A stretch of 64,000 nt of DNA from the NCBI GenBank assembly GCA_022577435.1, contig JAKOON010000013.1:6077501-6141500 (forward strand), given 5' to 3'. Numbering within the stretch: position 1 is the first letter of the stretch; each line of letters begins with the position of its first letter. A program made the translations under genes and the position numbers. Of this stretch, positions 12,601 to 20,847 are shown piece by piece. A model generated the notes under the pieces. That model was not told where the DNA came from. It saw only the letters and a list, made by a program, of their open reading frames with translations, and ran no database searches. This stretch comes from Embiotoca jacksoni (lineage: Eukaryota; Chordata; Actinopteri; Embiotocidae).

Positions 12601-15600
12601 GTAAAATGGCCCTCAAACAGTAAAAAGCAATGAGACCAGAGGATGTAATTACTGAAGCACTTTCCTTTTGTTCAAGTATGCATTGTGAAATCACAGTAAA
12701 TCCAGTCAAGTGTTATTGCTCCCAACTGGATTTTGCACACCTTGTGACCTCACGGTTACAGCAGAAAACAGCATGTGCATACACAACATAACAATTAAGA
12801 GCGAAGACATGGAAAAGGGCAGTGCAGAGCGCCGTACATGATCTCCCTAGACACCAATTTAGCTCTCTCTCTCGCTCAAGCACGCACATACACACACTCA
12901 TTCATTCATTTCCTGTTCCTGTGTTGATATCACATCACAACAGTAGATGCATTTTCAGCAGCTGCTTTGTGCCACTAATGATGGGAAAATCAGTAACTCT
13001 GATTATCAACACCATTAGACCAACTATCAAACCTCTAGTGGGAACCAAACGGGGACAATGGACCGACTTATTACTTGGAGAGACGAGAGAAGAGAAAGAA
13101 GACGAGGCAGTGGAGAAGAGCAAAATGAAGCTTGTTGTTGAGTTTAGAGAAGAGAGAAAAGAAAACTGGAATAGAGGAAGCCACAGACATGTTATCTCTT
13201 ATCATACAGTGCATCCGGAAAGTAGTCACAGCGCTTCGCTTTTTCCACGTTATGTTACAGCTTTATTCCAAAATGGATTAAATTCACTTTCTCCTCAACA
13301 TTCTACACACAATACCCCATAATGACAAAGTGAAAAAAGTTTGTTTCAAATTTTTGCAAATCTATTAAAAATAAAGAACGAAAATATAACGCGTAAATAA
13401 GTATTCACAGCCTTTGCTCAATACTTTGTTGAAGCACCTTTGGCAGCAGTTACAGCCTCAAGTCTTTTTGAGCACGATGCTACAAGCTTGGCACCTATTT
13501 TTGGGCAGTTTCTCCCATTCTTCTTTGCAGGACCTCTCAAGCTCCATCAGGTTGGATGGGGAGCGTCGGTGCACAGCCATTTTCAGATCTCTCCAGAGAT
13601 GTTTAATCAGGTTGAAGTCTGTGCTCTGCCTGGGCCTCTCAAAGACATTCACAGAGTTGTCCCGAAGACACTCCTTTGTTATCTTGGCTGTGTGCTTCGG
13701 GTCGTTATCCTGTTGGAAGATGAACCTTCACCTCAGTCGAAGGTCTCAGTGAAGAAATCCCACAAGGATGTCTCTGTACATTGCTGCATTCATCTTTCCC
13801 TCCACCCTGACTATTCTCCCAGTTCCTGCCGCTGAAAAACATCCCCACAGCATGATGCTGCCACCACCATGCTTCACTGTAGGAACGTGATTTTTTCGGT
13901 TTTTATTTTTAATAGATTTGCAAAAATTAAAAAAAAAAAAGTATTTCACGCTATCATAATGGGGTATTGTGTGTAGAATTTTGAGGGAAAAAATGAATTT
14001 AATCCATTCTGGAATAAGGCTGTAACAACAAAATGTAGAAAAAGTGAAGCGCTGTGAATACTTTCTGGATGCACTGTATCTGGGTGCTGCAAGAACAAAT
14101 GGACGATTCATGTCATATAGCAACACAGGAAATCTAAATCCTACATTTCTATGACACATGCATGCCATGCATACATTTACAATGAGTGTGTTAACTGCAA
14201 AAACCTCACAGGAGCAACTTAACACTACATCAGCTTTTCTGGGTTGATAAATTACATCTGCAGCCAATTTATTATACGGGTTTCTTTACAACAGTTATTT
14301 TCCTTTCTTCTTCAGAGAAAGTCCAATAATTCTGTCCTCCTGTACAGCCACCTTCTGACCGGAGACTCGCATTACAACCAGGCTATAGTCGCATATACTA
14401 TTCAACGTTGTATATTTTAGAGACTATTTGACTATTTGAAAAATTCTCAACCATCTCTATTGACTTCACAAATATCTTTTTCAGTTGTGCTGTGAAAGAG
14501 GTTTGGTTGGCACTGATGCCCCCCGCCATCATATAAATACAGAAATCAACTGCCCACAACTAAGGAAGAAGTGACAGCACAAGCACTTACAGCTCATAAA
14601 GCACGAGAAACACAAACCTGCACCTTATAATGCGACTATTGACATCAGACATACCGTAAACTTTAAATCCTCATTGATTTGGCTGCCAGAAAAGGTGAAA
14701 TGAGGCCAATTCAGTGGTTTAGTTTATTAATCTGCTTATAATGGTAAGTATGTTTAAGCAAACATGGGTCAGTTTAACGCAGATGATGCTGGCTAAATCT
14801 TTTAAACTACAACAATATGGCTCAAATCCACCTCGGCTTGTTTCAGGGATGTTGTTTTGCATGACTGCTGACTCAACTGCATGATTCCACGCTGGATTTC
14901 ACACAGAGGCATTTTATTTTGAAACAGATGAACTACGATGTCATGCTCGAAGGGTGAGTCAGGATTTGGATCTATAGCAGCTGTGGGACTGGGTGGGATA
15001 ATCAAAAACACAATTTCAGACGCAACAGACATCTCAGTCAAGAAATCCCACACTGGATATATTCAGTACTACAACTATCGAGCCAAGACCGACCAAGGAT
15101 GCCTGTCATCTTAAACTGCACAATCCATTAACTAACTAAAGTATTTTAATATCCCGAACTTTAAGACTTTAGTCACCGAGTGGTTGTTTTCCTACATGGT
15201 ATGGGATATATTGTCTGGTACAAAGTTAAAGGGTGAAAGCGATGTATTGTGACAAAGCCAGCGTGATTTTTTTTTTTTTTTTTTTTTCAGACATTATAGC
15301 AGGAACATGTGTTGAGGAGGAGGGGAAAGGGAGAGGCTTCCTTCCTTCGCTGCGATTCACCGGGGAGGGAAGAGAAGCAGACGTCACGAACAGAGGAAGA
15401 GGGATGGGTGGGATGGGGGGGGGGGGCAAAAGAGAAAAAGAGAGGAGAAGAAAATCAGGGAACGAAGGGGAGAGGTGGACGCTGAGGTGGGGCAAAACGT
15501 GGGAACGAGGAGGGCAGGAACAGAGAAAAGGAAAGAAGAAGGCAAAACAGGAGGTGTTGGACGAGAGCAGAGGGAGGGGCGACGCTGGGCATTAGCCGCA

Positions 15601-17471
15601 GTTTTAACACTCGGGTCATTTATTCCACATCTTTCTCCAGCGAAGGCCGGAGAAGCAAAGTACAGCTTAACTCATGATACGCACAGGACTGAGCAGCTCG
15701 GATTAAGTAAAGACAAACAGACCAAAAAGAAATCAAACAGGAAACTGCATCTCGACCGTGTATTTGTGTACAGTCGGAGGTTCAGGGGCTCACAGGATAT
15801 CAGTTCTATGTTATTGATCTTTCAATGAGACCGTGATAGGCACACTTCCCCTCCTGCTCGTAGTACTGTAGATTCAGCATTTAAAGCACACCACCATCAT
15901 GTAACTCGTAATGCAGTCACGCTGGGCAAAAACAGTAGATCATCATTATGGCCACAGGTTCCTCTGCATTTTGGCTTCAGTGCGCAACAAAACAGTCAGG
16001 GTTTTTGCTTAAAATGCTGACAGTGTCATAAAAACGGTCCAGTTTTGTTTTCATCCTGGAGTCGTGTCCCTTCCTGTACCTCACTGCCTTAAAGCGTTTC
16101 CCATAAAAATGGTAAATTAATGGGAAACCATTTACTTTTATGGCTCACAGACAGCACAAGGACTACAGTTGCAAGAAAACATGATTTCAACACGGAAAAA
16201 AAAAAGAGTGAATATTTGATCATTTTTTTTGTTCATATATTACAAAACTGGTAAACTGAATGTTTGGGAATTATTCAGAAAAATGCAGCGGAAGATATGA
16301 CCTGAGGCTGAGGGAGATTTCAACTGTTTCAGTGTTTTCTGTCCGTTTCGAGACAAAGCGATTCATCAAGTAACGCAAAAAATAGTCGGCAGGTTAACCG
16401 ATGTGAATGTTCACAACTTCTAATGTCTCTGACTGAGGAAACCGTCACGAACTTTGTCGACTGTGAGAGATTTCATGTTTCAAGTCGGAGAAGCAAATTA
16501 TTTTCATTATTGACTAGTCAGTCAATTTCTTTCTCGATTAACTGATTATGTCTGAAAATGCCAAACAATGCCAACCAGTTTCCACCTGATAACAGTCCAC
16601 AACTAGAAGATAATCAGTTTATAATCATGAAGAATTAAAGGAACCAGAAAATATTTACAGATAAAAAGCTGCAATCAAAGGATTTTTGCATTTTTCATTG
16701 AAAAAAAAGGACTAGAGATTATTAATTTATCACCAAAATAGCTGGCAATGAATTTTCTGTCAATCAAGTAATCAATTAATTAATTAACAACTCGCTGTAG
16801 TTCAAGTGTGTCATTTTTGAGGATTTGCTTTGGGCTTGTCAATCTAATCAAGCTTAATTTTCATTGTTCACTATTTTCTTGACACTGACAAGTCTCGTCA
16901 AGTGATTCATTGATTGATTGTAAACTTTATATTTCTGGTTAGAGGAACCAAAAAAAAAAAATGATAACAATATCTGGAACTTTTTAAATTTGAATAAAAT
17001 CAAGAAAAATAATCACCGGATTGGTCGATAATGAAAATAAATTTGCGTGACATGGAGAGCGCCTGCACTTCTTCTACTTGGACGAAAGTAAAAACTTGAG
17101 ATTTGCAAAATGTCAAACCGCAAAACAATAAGTGATGATATTTCCGTGATGTCTCCGTAGAGATGAGCAGGCTCACTTGTTGAACGACTGGTTGTTGTCT
17201 CGCTCATAATGACTTCTCGTCCGTGAATTAAACGCAAATGTCCACGGTCCTCCCGATCTGCAGTTTTTTTTTGTTCACAAACTGGGTTAAAGAAAACGAA
17301 TCGGCTCTCCCTCATCTCATCTTGGACATGTGTCAAACATAAAGTCTTCATTACCCGGCGGCAACAATGCAGCCTTATAAACAGCTTTTACAACACTTTT
17401 AAGTCTCCTGAAACACCAGGCGCTGTGACTACTTTTACAACAGCTGGGTAGCACAGCCAGCGATAAATTTA

Positions 17472-17524
<53 letters not shown>

Positions 17525-17810
17525 CGTAAAACGATGCAAGAATTAATTTAAACCCTTAGTTAGCCAGCTCTCCATTAGCGTGCAACCACTTAGCTTCAGC
17601 GCATTTGTTTGTGTTCAACTGGTGTCGGAAGTTCTCCGACAGAAATGTAAACGAAAGAAAGCAACATACGAACAGACTTCCTGAATAAAGATAGCGGATT
17701 GAGTGTGTATGCGGGAGACTACTACTACTACACACACACGCACACGCGCACACGCACGCACACTCACCGCTCGCAGGCTGAGACACAGCAGACACGGCGG
17801 TCTGACCCAT
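1..17810 (-). CDS. phactr2: phosphatase and actin regulator, PHACTR2-like (spliced, 3' end outside window)
   Basis: Spliced CDS made of 17810-17768, 9199-9014, 6650-6582, 6248-6108, 4423-4178, 2210-1679, 1389-1211, 571-415 and 37-1. All junctions have AG/GT sites and matching phases, giving 530 codons before the window edge. PHACTR proteins bind G-actin through RPEL repeats and protein phosphatase 1 through the C-terminus; they regulate actin dynamics in cytoplasm and nucleus. Seen here: N-terminal basic KPWKWRKKK (residues 58-66), RPEL1 (about 77-99), a low-complexity Lys/Ser/Thr/Pro middle, an acidic stretch around SDSDSDGPILYRDEDEEEEE (440-459), RPEL2 (about 476-500) and the start of RPEL3 (about 515-530). 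The start MGQTAVSAVSQPAS followed by VDGLEKSS resembles a PHACTR2 isoform as I remember it, and the acidic GPILY block also fits PHACTR2. PHACTR4 is the main alternative paralogue. About 100 residues, with RPEL3 and the PP1 site, should lie left of base 1. Family is near certain; paralogue is probable. Confidence 0.85.
38..414 (-). other. phactr2 intron between coding exons 8 and 9
   Basis: Non-coding. It holds a short GT run followed by a T tract (about 149-175) and no other recognisable feature. Donor GT is at 414-413 and acceptor AG at 39-38 on the minus strand. Confidence 0.8.
415..571 (-). CDS. phactr2: phactr2 coding exon 8 (RPEL2)
   Basis: 157 nt. The first two bases complete a Ser codon begun in exon 7; it then reads SLASKIRRRDTLNIKLRN, followed by RPSKTELEEKNILPRSS and RLELRQQIGSKLV. 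This is a canonical RPEL G-actin-binding repeat (R-P-x-x-x-E-L) with the linker helix typical of PHACTR proteins. The exon ends in phase 2 at a GTACAC donor. It is the strongest family identifier in the window. Confidence 0.93.
640..835. repeat. C-rich low-complexity tract
   Basis: About 195 bases that are overwhelmingly C/T with several runs of 9-15 C. The motif cttcctctactac occurs twice (near 664 and 810). On the minus strand, which is the transcribed sense of phactr2, the tract is G-rich and could form G-quadruplexes in the pre-mRNA. It lies inside the intron between exons 7 and 8. Confidence 0.9.
842..1136. repeat. 30-bp minisatellite, about 10 degenerate copies
   Basis: Units start near 842, 872, 902, 932, 956, 986, 1016, 1046, 1076 and 1106. 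The spacing is exactly 30 bp except for one 24-bp unit. Each unit begins with a version of ttctagaac and ends near ttgcaaga. Because 30 is a multiple of three, long ORFs with 10-residue periodicity appear on both strands; these are not genes. The array lies in a phactr2 intron. Confidence 0.85.
1211..1389 (-). CDS. phactr2: phactr2 coding exon 7 (acidic region)
   Basis: 179 nt. The first base completes AGG (Arg) from exon 6. It reads SAENQTEKPHSLSVKTEQAE, then VTVIPDRPRDSQ, then TSDSDSDGPILYRDEDEEEE and ends DDEYTN plus one base. The S-D-S-D-G-P-I-L-Y plus acidic run is a conserved PHACTR block placed just before RPEL2. The donor is GTATGG at 1210-1205. Acceptor CTGCAG is immediately upstream. 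Confidence 0.92.
1390..1678 (-). other. phactr2 intron 6-7
   Basis: AT-rich intron of 289 bases. Nothing recognisable in it. Confidence 0.75.
1679..2210 (-). CDS. phactr2: phactr2 coding exon 6 (low-complexity middle)
   Basis: 532 nt, the largest exon, entering in phase 1 (completing GCC) and leaving in phase 2 (AG of AGG). It reads KSFHPKKTGCTTKTTSTPRS, then a Ser/Thr/Pro/Glu-rich stretch including SVPPKPSTETPSQPGELKPS. It ends GETDCAVENSL. The proline-rich, disordered composition matches the poorly conserved middle of PHACTR2/4, so sequence identity here is weak; assignment rests on phase, acceptor (ctccacag) and donor (GTAAAA). Confidence 0.85.
2953..2967 (+). promoter_or_regulatory. CTCF-like motif (imperfect)
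   Basis: The bases aaactagagggcgcc match the CTCF core consensus CCASYAGRKGGCRS except at the first two positions. Orientation is forward. Motif match only; no binding evidence. Confidence 0.35.
3614..3693. repeat. (CA)n / (CACG)n microsatellite
   Basis: Four CACG units followed by a long uninterrupted CA run. Intronic. Confidence 0.97.
4178..4423 (-). CDS. phactr2: phactr2 coding exon 5
   Basis: 246 nt, phase 1 in and out. Acceptor ctgctcag at 4430-4424 joins AG to the G of exon 4 to make Glu, giving ERCDTKPVTRANQVRLRDAQ, then AKKQQSATPPASSKTAGGTT. It continues in Lys/Ser/Thr-rich sequence to NNTSRGT plus G. The Lys/Ser/Thr/Ala-rich composition parallels the middle of PHACTR2. Donor is GTAAGT, a perfect consensus. 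Two further AG dinucleotides follow the chosen acceptor, but only this one keeps the frame. Confidence 0.85.
4424..6107 (-). other. phactr2 intron 4-5
   Basis: About 1.7 kb without coding signal or clear repeat. Short ORFs here have no family features. Confidence 0.7.
6108..6248 (-). CDS. phactr2: phactr2 coding exon 4
   Basis: 141 nt, phase 1 in and out. Acceptor tctcctag; AT completes Asp with the G of exon 3. It reads EPISSENQNGHATSSLTSEE, then VKVDIESPEALLEEQ, then ASGPVSTDDKT. The SENxNGH stretch corresponds to a position after RPEL1 where PHACTR2 has a similar short motif. Donor GTAACT. Confidence 0.85.
6249..6581 (-). other. phactr2 intron 3-4
   Basis: AT-rich intron of 333 bases. 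I see nothing else in it. Confidence 0.75.
6582..6650 (-). CDS. phactr2: phactr2 coding exon 3 (RPEL1)
   Basis: 69 nt. It completes Glu and reads RKISTRQTREELIRKGVLIP, then EQ plus one base. This is the N-terminal RPEL repeat (consensus ERKIS-x-R-x-x-REEL), which binds monomeric actin and controls nuclear import in PHACTR proteins. Acceptor ttctag at 6656-6651, donor GTTTGT. The exon lacks the three or four extra residues that some paralogues have just before ERKIS. Confidence 0.93.
6651..9013 (-). other. phactr2 intron 2-3
   Basis: About 2.4 kb. It holds a candidate transposon-derived segment at 7232-8063, listed separately. Otherwise it is unremarkable AT-rich sequence. Confidence 0.7.
7232..8063. 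mobile_element. possible DNA-transposon remnant with short inverted ends
   Basis: The left end carries cagttcagaccaagaattgg and the right end, read on the minus strand, carries cagttcagaccagcgatgca. The two ends share 13-14 bases and bracket about 830 bp of sequence. The interior includes the phrase acatgtttcggcttatggcc, which I associate with repetitive fish DNA. No transposase is recognisable. Target duplication is unclear (ttaag versus tttag). Confidence 0.4.
9014..9199 (-). CDS. phactr2: phactr2 coding exon 2 (basic KPWKWRKKK motif)
   Basis: 186 nt, phase 1 in and out. T-T completes Val; it reads DGLEKSSSLASCEVAVDSAT, then NTQNAPASRQQRGKLSSFGK, then LFKPWKWRKKKTSDKFQ and DLSK. The GK-[IL]-FKPWKWRKKK block is a signature of all PHACTR proteins and acts as part of the N-terminal nuclear-localisation region overlapping the RPEL. 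The opening VDGLEKSS closely resembles the PHACTR2 N-terminus. Both first exons at 17.8 and 34.4 kb end in the phase this exon requires. Confidence 0.94.
13207..14076 (-). mobile_element. internally deleted Tc1/mariner element
   Basis: 870 bp, bounded by cagtgcatccggaaagtagt on the left and its near-identical complement on the right. TA target duplications lie at 13205-13206 and 14077-14078. The inverted repeats extend about 170 bp. Between them is the C-terminal part of a Tc1 transposase on the minus strand, running from KHGGGSIMLWGCFSAAGTG through the NDPKHTA and HLWRDLKMAVHRRSPSNL blocks. The N-terminal DNA-binding half and first catalytic Asp are missing: the coding remnant runs straight into the right inverted repeat near 13890. 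Remaining frames are broken. It is non-autonomous. Confidence 0.93.
13430..13890 (-). pseudogene. Tc1 transposase C-terminal remnant
   Basis: The minus strand encodes recognisable Tc1 blocks in more than one frame. They include KMNAAMYRDIL, the NDPKHTAKITKE region around the second catalytic Asp, and HLWRDLKMAVHRRS. The Asn-Pro-Ile-Glu motif carrying the catalytic Glu is changed to Asn-Leu-Ile-Lys, so the DDE triad is lost. Frames shift between 13652 and 13746. A dead copy. Confidence 0.9.
16495..17040. repeat. fish interspersed repeat, two adjacent copies in opposite orientation
   Basis: Sequence rich in gattaatcgatta-like phrases with internal landmarks gtccacaac and aggaaccagaaa. The same landmarks recur at 43825-44165 and, inverted, at 36285-36500. 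The first copy is about 16495-16800; a second, inverted partial copy follows to about 17040. I recognise the pattern as a common teleost dispersed repeat of about 300 bp; I cannot name the family with certainty. Confidence 0.6.
17473..17522. repeat. (CA)n microsatellite
   Basis: Pure CA dinucleotide run of about 25 units, 250 bp into the intron after the proximal first exon. Confidence 0.97.
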
Positions 17811-18160
17811 ATTCTGCTGGAGCACCGGGCCGGACCGGGGGGGTCCCCCGAACCCGCTATCACGGCCTTCTATCCCCGCATAAACCCTGTCCGCGTCCGC
17901 TGAGTGAGTTCATTTCAAGACTAAAAAAAAAAAGTTTCACACCGTGATGGCTGAGTCGCTGGAAACTTGGTTCACTCACTAACTGACTGACTGACTGGGT
18001 CGCTACTACGTCGTAACTTCCCCTCCCATCTCCCACCGCCTCCTCCTCCTCCCCCCTCCCGCGAGTAGCTGAAAAATGCTTCTCATTCCTTGGTGCAGAT
18101 TAGTGCTGCTGCTGCTGGGGTCAAAGGACGGCGAGGTGCGACGCCTTCAGCCTTTAGTTT
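17740..18160 (-). promoter_or_regulatory. phactr2: CpG-rich proximal phactr2 promoter region
   Basis: The block around the proximal first exon is G+C- and CpG-rich (for example ggaccgggggggtcccccga and cccctcccgcgagtagc), unlike the AT-rich flanks. It spans the 5' untranslated region and upstream DNA of the MGQTAVS exon. No TATA box is evident. Transcription start not determinable by eye. Confidence 0.55.
17768..17810 (-). CDS. phactr2: phactr2 coding exon 1a (proximal start)
   Basis: 43 nt: ATG then GQTAVSAVSQPAS plus one base, ending at a perfect donor, G|GTGAGT. Phase 1 joins exon 2 to give PAS-VDGLEKSS. The peptide resembles the short N-terminus of a PHACTR2 isoform beginning MGQT. An upstream in-frame Met (MLQQN before this one) exists, but the MGQT Met is preferred because it matches the family. 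Confidence 0.82.
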
Positions 18161-19437
18161 TAACACTGGTCGACAATACATAAGTGACGAGAGTGACTTA
18201 AATTACCTACAGAAATAAAAAAAAAAAAAAAGAAAAGATAGAAGAAAAAAAATAGGAGTTTTAACATTTTGTATTCATTGTATTTTCAGATAGCCCCGGC
18301 CCGTCCCATCCTGTAATACAACCATTCAACCTCAAAAGGCGATGGTGAGTCACTTTATCATCCAGACCGCTCTCAGTCAAACATAAGAGGAGGACGGAGT
18401 AGCCTATTATGATCTCCTGTTGGAGTAGAATGAGTAAAGTCAAGTAGTAAAACGACGGCTGAAATTAAAAAAAAAAAAAGAAAAAAAGAAGAAGTAACAC
18501 GTAGCCAGCACAGCCGGTGCTTTCCACCACTGCAGATAGCTCTCAGGAAGTAAAAGAATAAAGTTTGATGTGGAACTTGCAACATTTCTTGTCGACTGGT
18601 GAGTATACCGCGACTAACACTGGGCCTCATTCACCAATATCTTCTGAAGATTTTTCTTAAATTTGTTCTTAGGAAAAAGTGCACGTCAGATTCACAACAT
18701 GTTCTTAAACCCCGGACTTGTTCGCACCTCTGTTTGGGGTGACCAGATCTCAACAAACCAAATGTGGGGCAAAGAGTATGTTTGTGTGGGAGAAAATGCG
18801 ACATGTTACCAATACTTTTGGTTTCAAGTTAGGTCACAGGTTAAGTCACATGCTGAAGGACTAAACAATAAAAAAAATAAAAAAATCAACTTTCCAATCT
18901 CCCACGGGAAGTAAGTACGGTAAGAATAAAAGGAAGTGTGAAGTTTCACAGTAAATGGTTTTATGCGGTGCCAGTTTACCACCACAGTCTGCTGACCTGC
19001 ATGGTTGGGATGCTGCACAGTGTGGTGATCAGGAGTTATCTCAGCTACTGTTTCTTATCTTTCTGGGAATCATCTTTGGGTATCGACATCGACAGTTTCA
19101 TCTCTTTTTTGCGACACACACATTAATAGTCGGGACTCGCTCGCACTGTGTCGCTTTACAAAGTGAATTTGAGACGTAAAGCAGAAAAATCTAAAACCTC
19201 CTACCGTCTTCACCACGCAGCTATAAGTCGTGTCCCAGCCACTATTTTCTGCGCAGTGCCCACAAACTGCAGGTAGCTTTTCTTCGATGCAGGTTTCTGC
19301 GGCGTGTTTGGTTGCGTTGCTCTTCCATGCTGACTTGACAATAAACCTCGCTGTTTGTGAGAGGTTGTTCAGACCAGCTGTAGATGTTTTCTGACACTCA
19401 TGGAGCTGCAACTTCTACTGTTCAGCTGTGACACTAC

Positions 19438-19552
19438 TCTTCTGTGACATCATCAGAGTCTCTTCTGTGACATCATCAGAGTCTCTTCTGTGACATCATC
19501 AGATTCTCTTCTGTGACATCATCAGAGTCTCTTCTGTGACATCATCAGATTC
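19438..19552. repeat. 23-bp minisatellite, five near-perfect copies
   Basis: Five tandem copies with starts at 19438, 19461, 19484, 19507 and 19530. They differ only at one position (cagagtc versus cagattc). Each copy contains TGACATCATC, one base from a CRE (TGACGTCA). Confidence 0.95.
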
Positions 19553-20541
19553 TCTTCCTCTAAACTCAGATGAACATTATACTGCAGAACGCTTCAGAGG
19601 CATCTCTTTAGAATTCCGTGGTTTCTCCCAATACTCGAATATCACAACGGATTCTGTGCACTTCGCCAAAGCAATGTTACAGCGTTAATAAGTTTGTTAG
19701 TGTCAGCTGTTTGTTGATACGCAGTTTCAGACCAGTTAGAACAACTGGTAAATGTGACTAGCTCAACATCTAGCTGTCTGCTACACTGGGGCAGTTTTAT
19801 GTCGCAAACAAACCGGGCGGTACTGACGACGTTTGGACAATTCTGCAACTTTAGTGGAGCGAATGACAACACAAACCTTACGGAAAAACATTCTAAATCG
19901 CGTCAATATATGTTTCTTTCTTTGGCAGTTTTCTTTCCACCGTGGTCTTGCTAGAAATGGACATAAGAAAGCTAAAATGTACCCTTAGTACGGTATGGTA
20001 TCACAAAGTACAGAATTGTAAAGGGTTGAACTGATTCTGTACATCAGTGCTTTGTTGACAAATTCCTCAACCATGAATCCAGTCACACCAGGAGTCTAAA
20101 TGTTGAATTATAGACATTGCACCAGAACAATAATCACATTTTTGCGTGAAAATAAATGATTTAAAGATAACTAAGGGACCAAGCATCATGGAATCATCGA
20201 ATATATATTTAGATAATGGTCCATAATGACTAAATTAGCTTATCCGGTCTGGACAGAGTCTCTGGTTCAGGAGGAGGGTCAGTACAGTCAGCTCTGCCCT
20301 GAAGGCAATTTATTATGGAAAAAGGAGATGACAGTGAACCCTGAAACCCGCTGTGAGAAAGGTCAAAAGAGAGCAAAATCTGTTGATGGTTTGTCTGCAT
20401 GGCCATGAAATCCTTTGATTGTGGGACAGAGAAGTAATATCTGCTTCATATTAGATACTTGAGTTCACACCACTGCTCTCTGACGACCGTGGCAAACCGA
20501 GCCAAACACTCTAGCCTCAGACTGTCAACACGGGAGTCGAC

Positions 20542-20545
<4 letters not shown>

Positions 20546-20635
<90 letters not shown>
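20546..20635. repeat. (TG)n microsatellite, about 45 units
   Basis: Uninterrupted TG run, followed 83 bp later by a CA run (20718-20768), making an inverted dinucleotide pair. Confidence 0.97.
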
Positions 20636-20637
<2 letters not shown>

Positions 20638-20716
20638 TTAGCAATCATCACTGCCACTGTGTGTCAGTTGAGACCTTGCAGAATACGGCTTGACAGAAAT
20701 GAATTGTCACTACATA

Positions 20717-20717
<1 letters not shown>

Positions 20718-20768
<51 letters not shown>
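20718..20768. repeat. (CA)n microsatellite
   Basis: Pure CA run of about 25 units, partner of the preceding TG array. Confidence 0.97.
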
Positions 20769-20770
<2 letters not shown>

Positions 20771-20833
20771 GAAACATGAGCAAATTAAACTTGGCTGATC
20801 TGGAAGTGAAATGACATCCCATTAAGGCCAAGA

Positions 20834-20847
20834 CTGCCATCTAGTGT
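20834..20847 (-). promoter_or_regulatory. CTCF-like motif
   Basis: The minus strand reads acactagatggcag, matching the CTCF core CCASYAGRKGGCRS at 13 of 14 positions. Motif match only. Confidence 0.4.

Larger units (their letters stand above)
9200..17767 (-). other. phactr2 intron downstream of proximal first exon
   Basis: About 8.6 kb. Contents: an internally deleted Tc1 element (13207-14076), copies of a fish interspersed repeat (16495-17040), a purine-rich block (15310-15590), A/T homopolymers, and a (CA)n array (17473-17522). No additional coding exon is supported. Confidence 0.7.

Noticed and set aside
15226..15595. Overlapping ORFs on both strands near 15.4 kb
   Set aside because: Purine-rich low-complexity sequence; no family features or splice support.
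17768..17810. N-myristoylation of the MGQTAVS start
   Set aside because: Gly2 is present, but the residue at position 6 is Val rather than the small or hydroxyl residue the motif requires.
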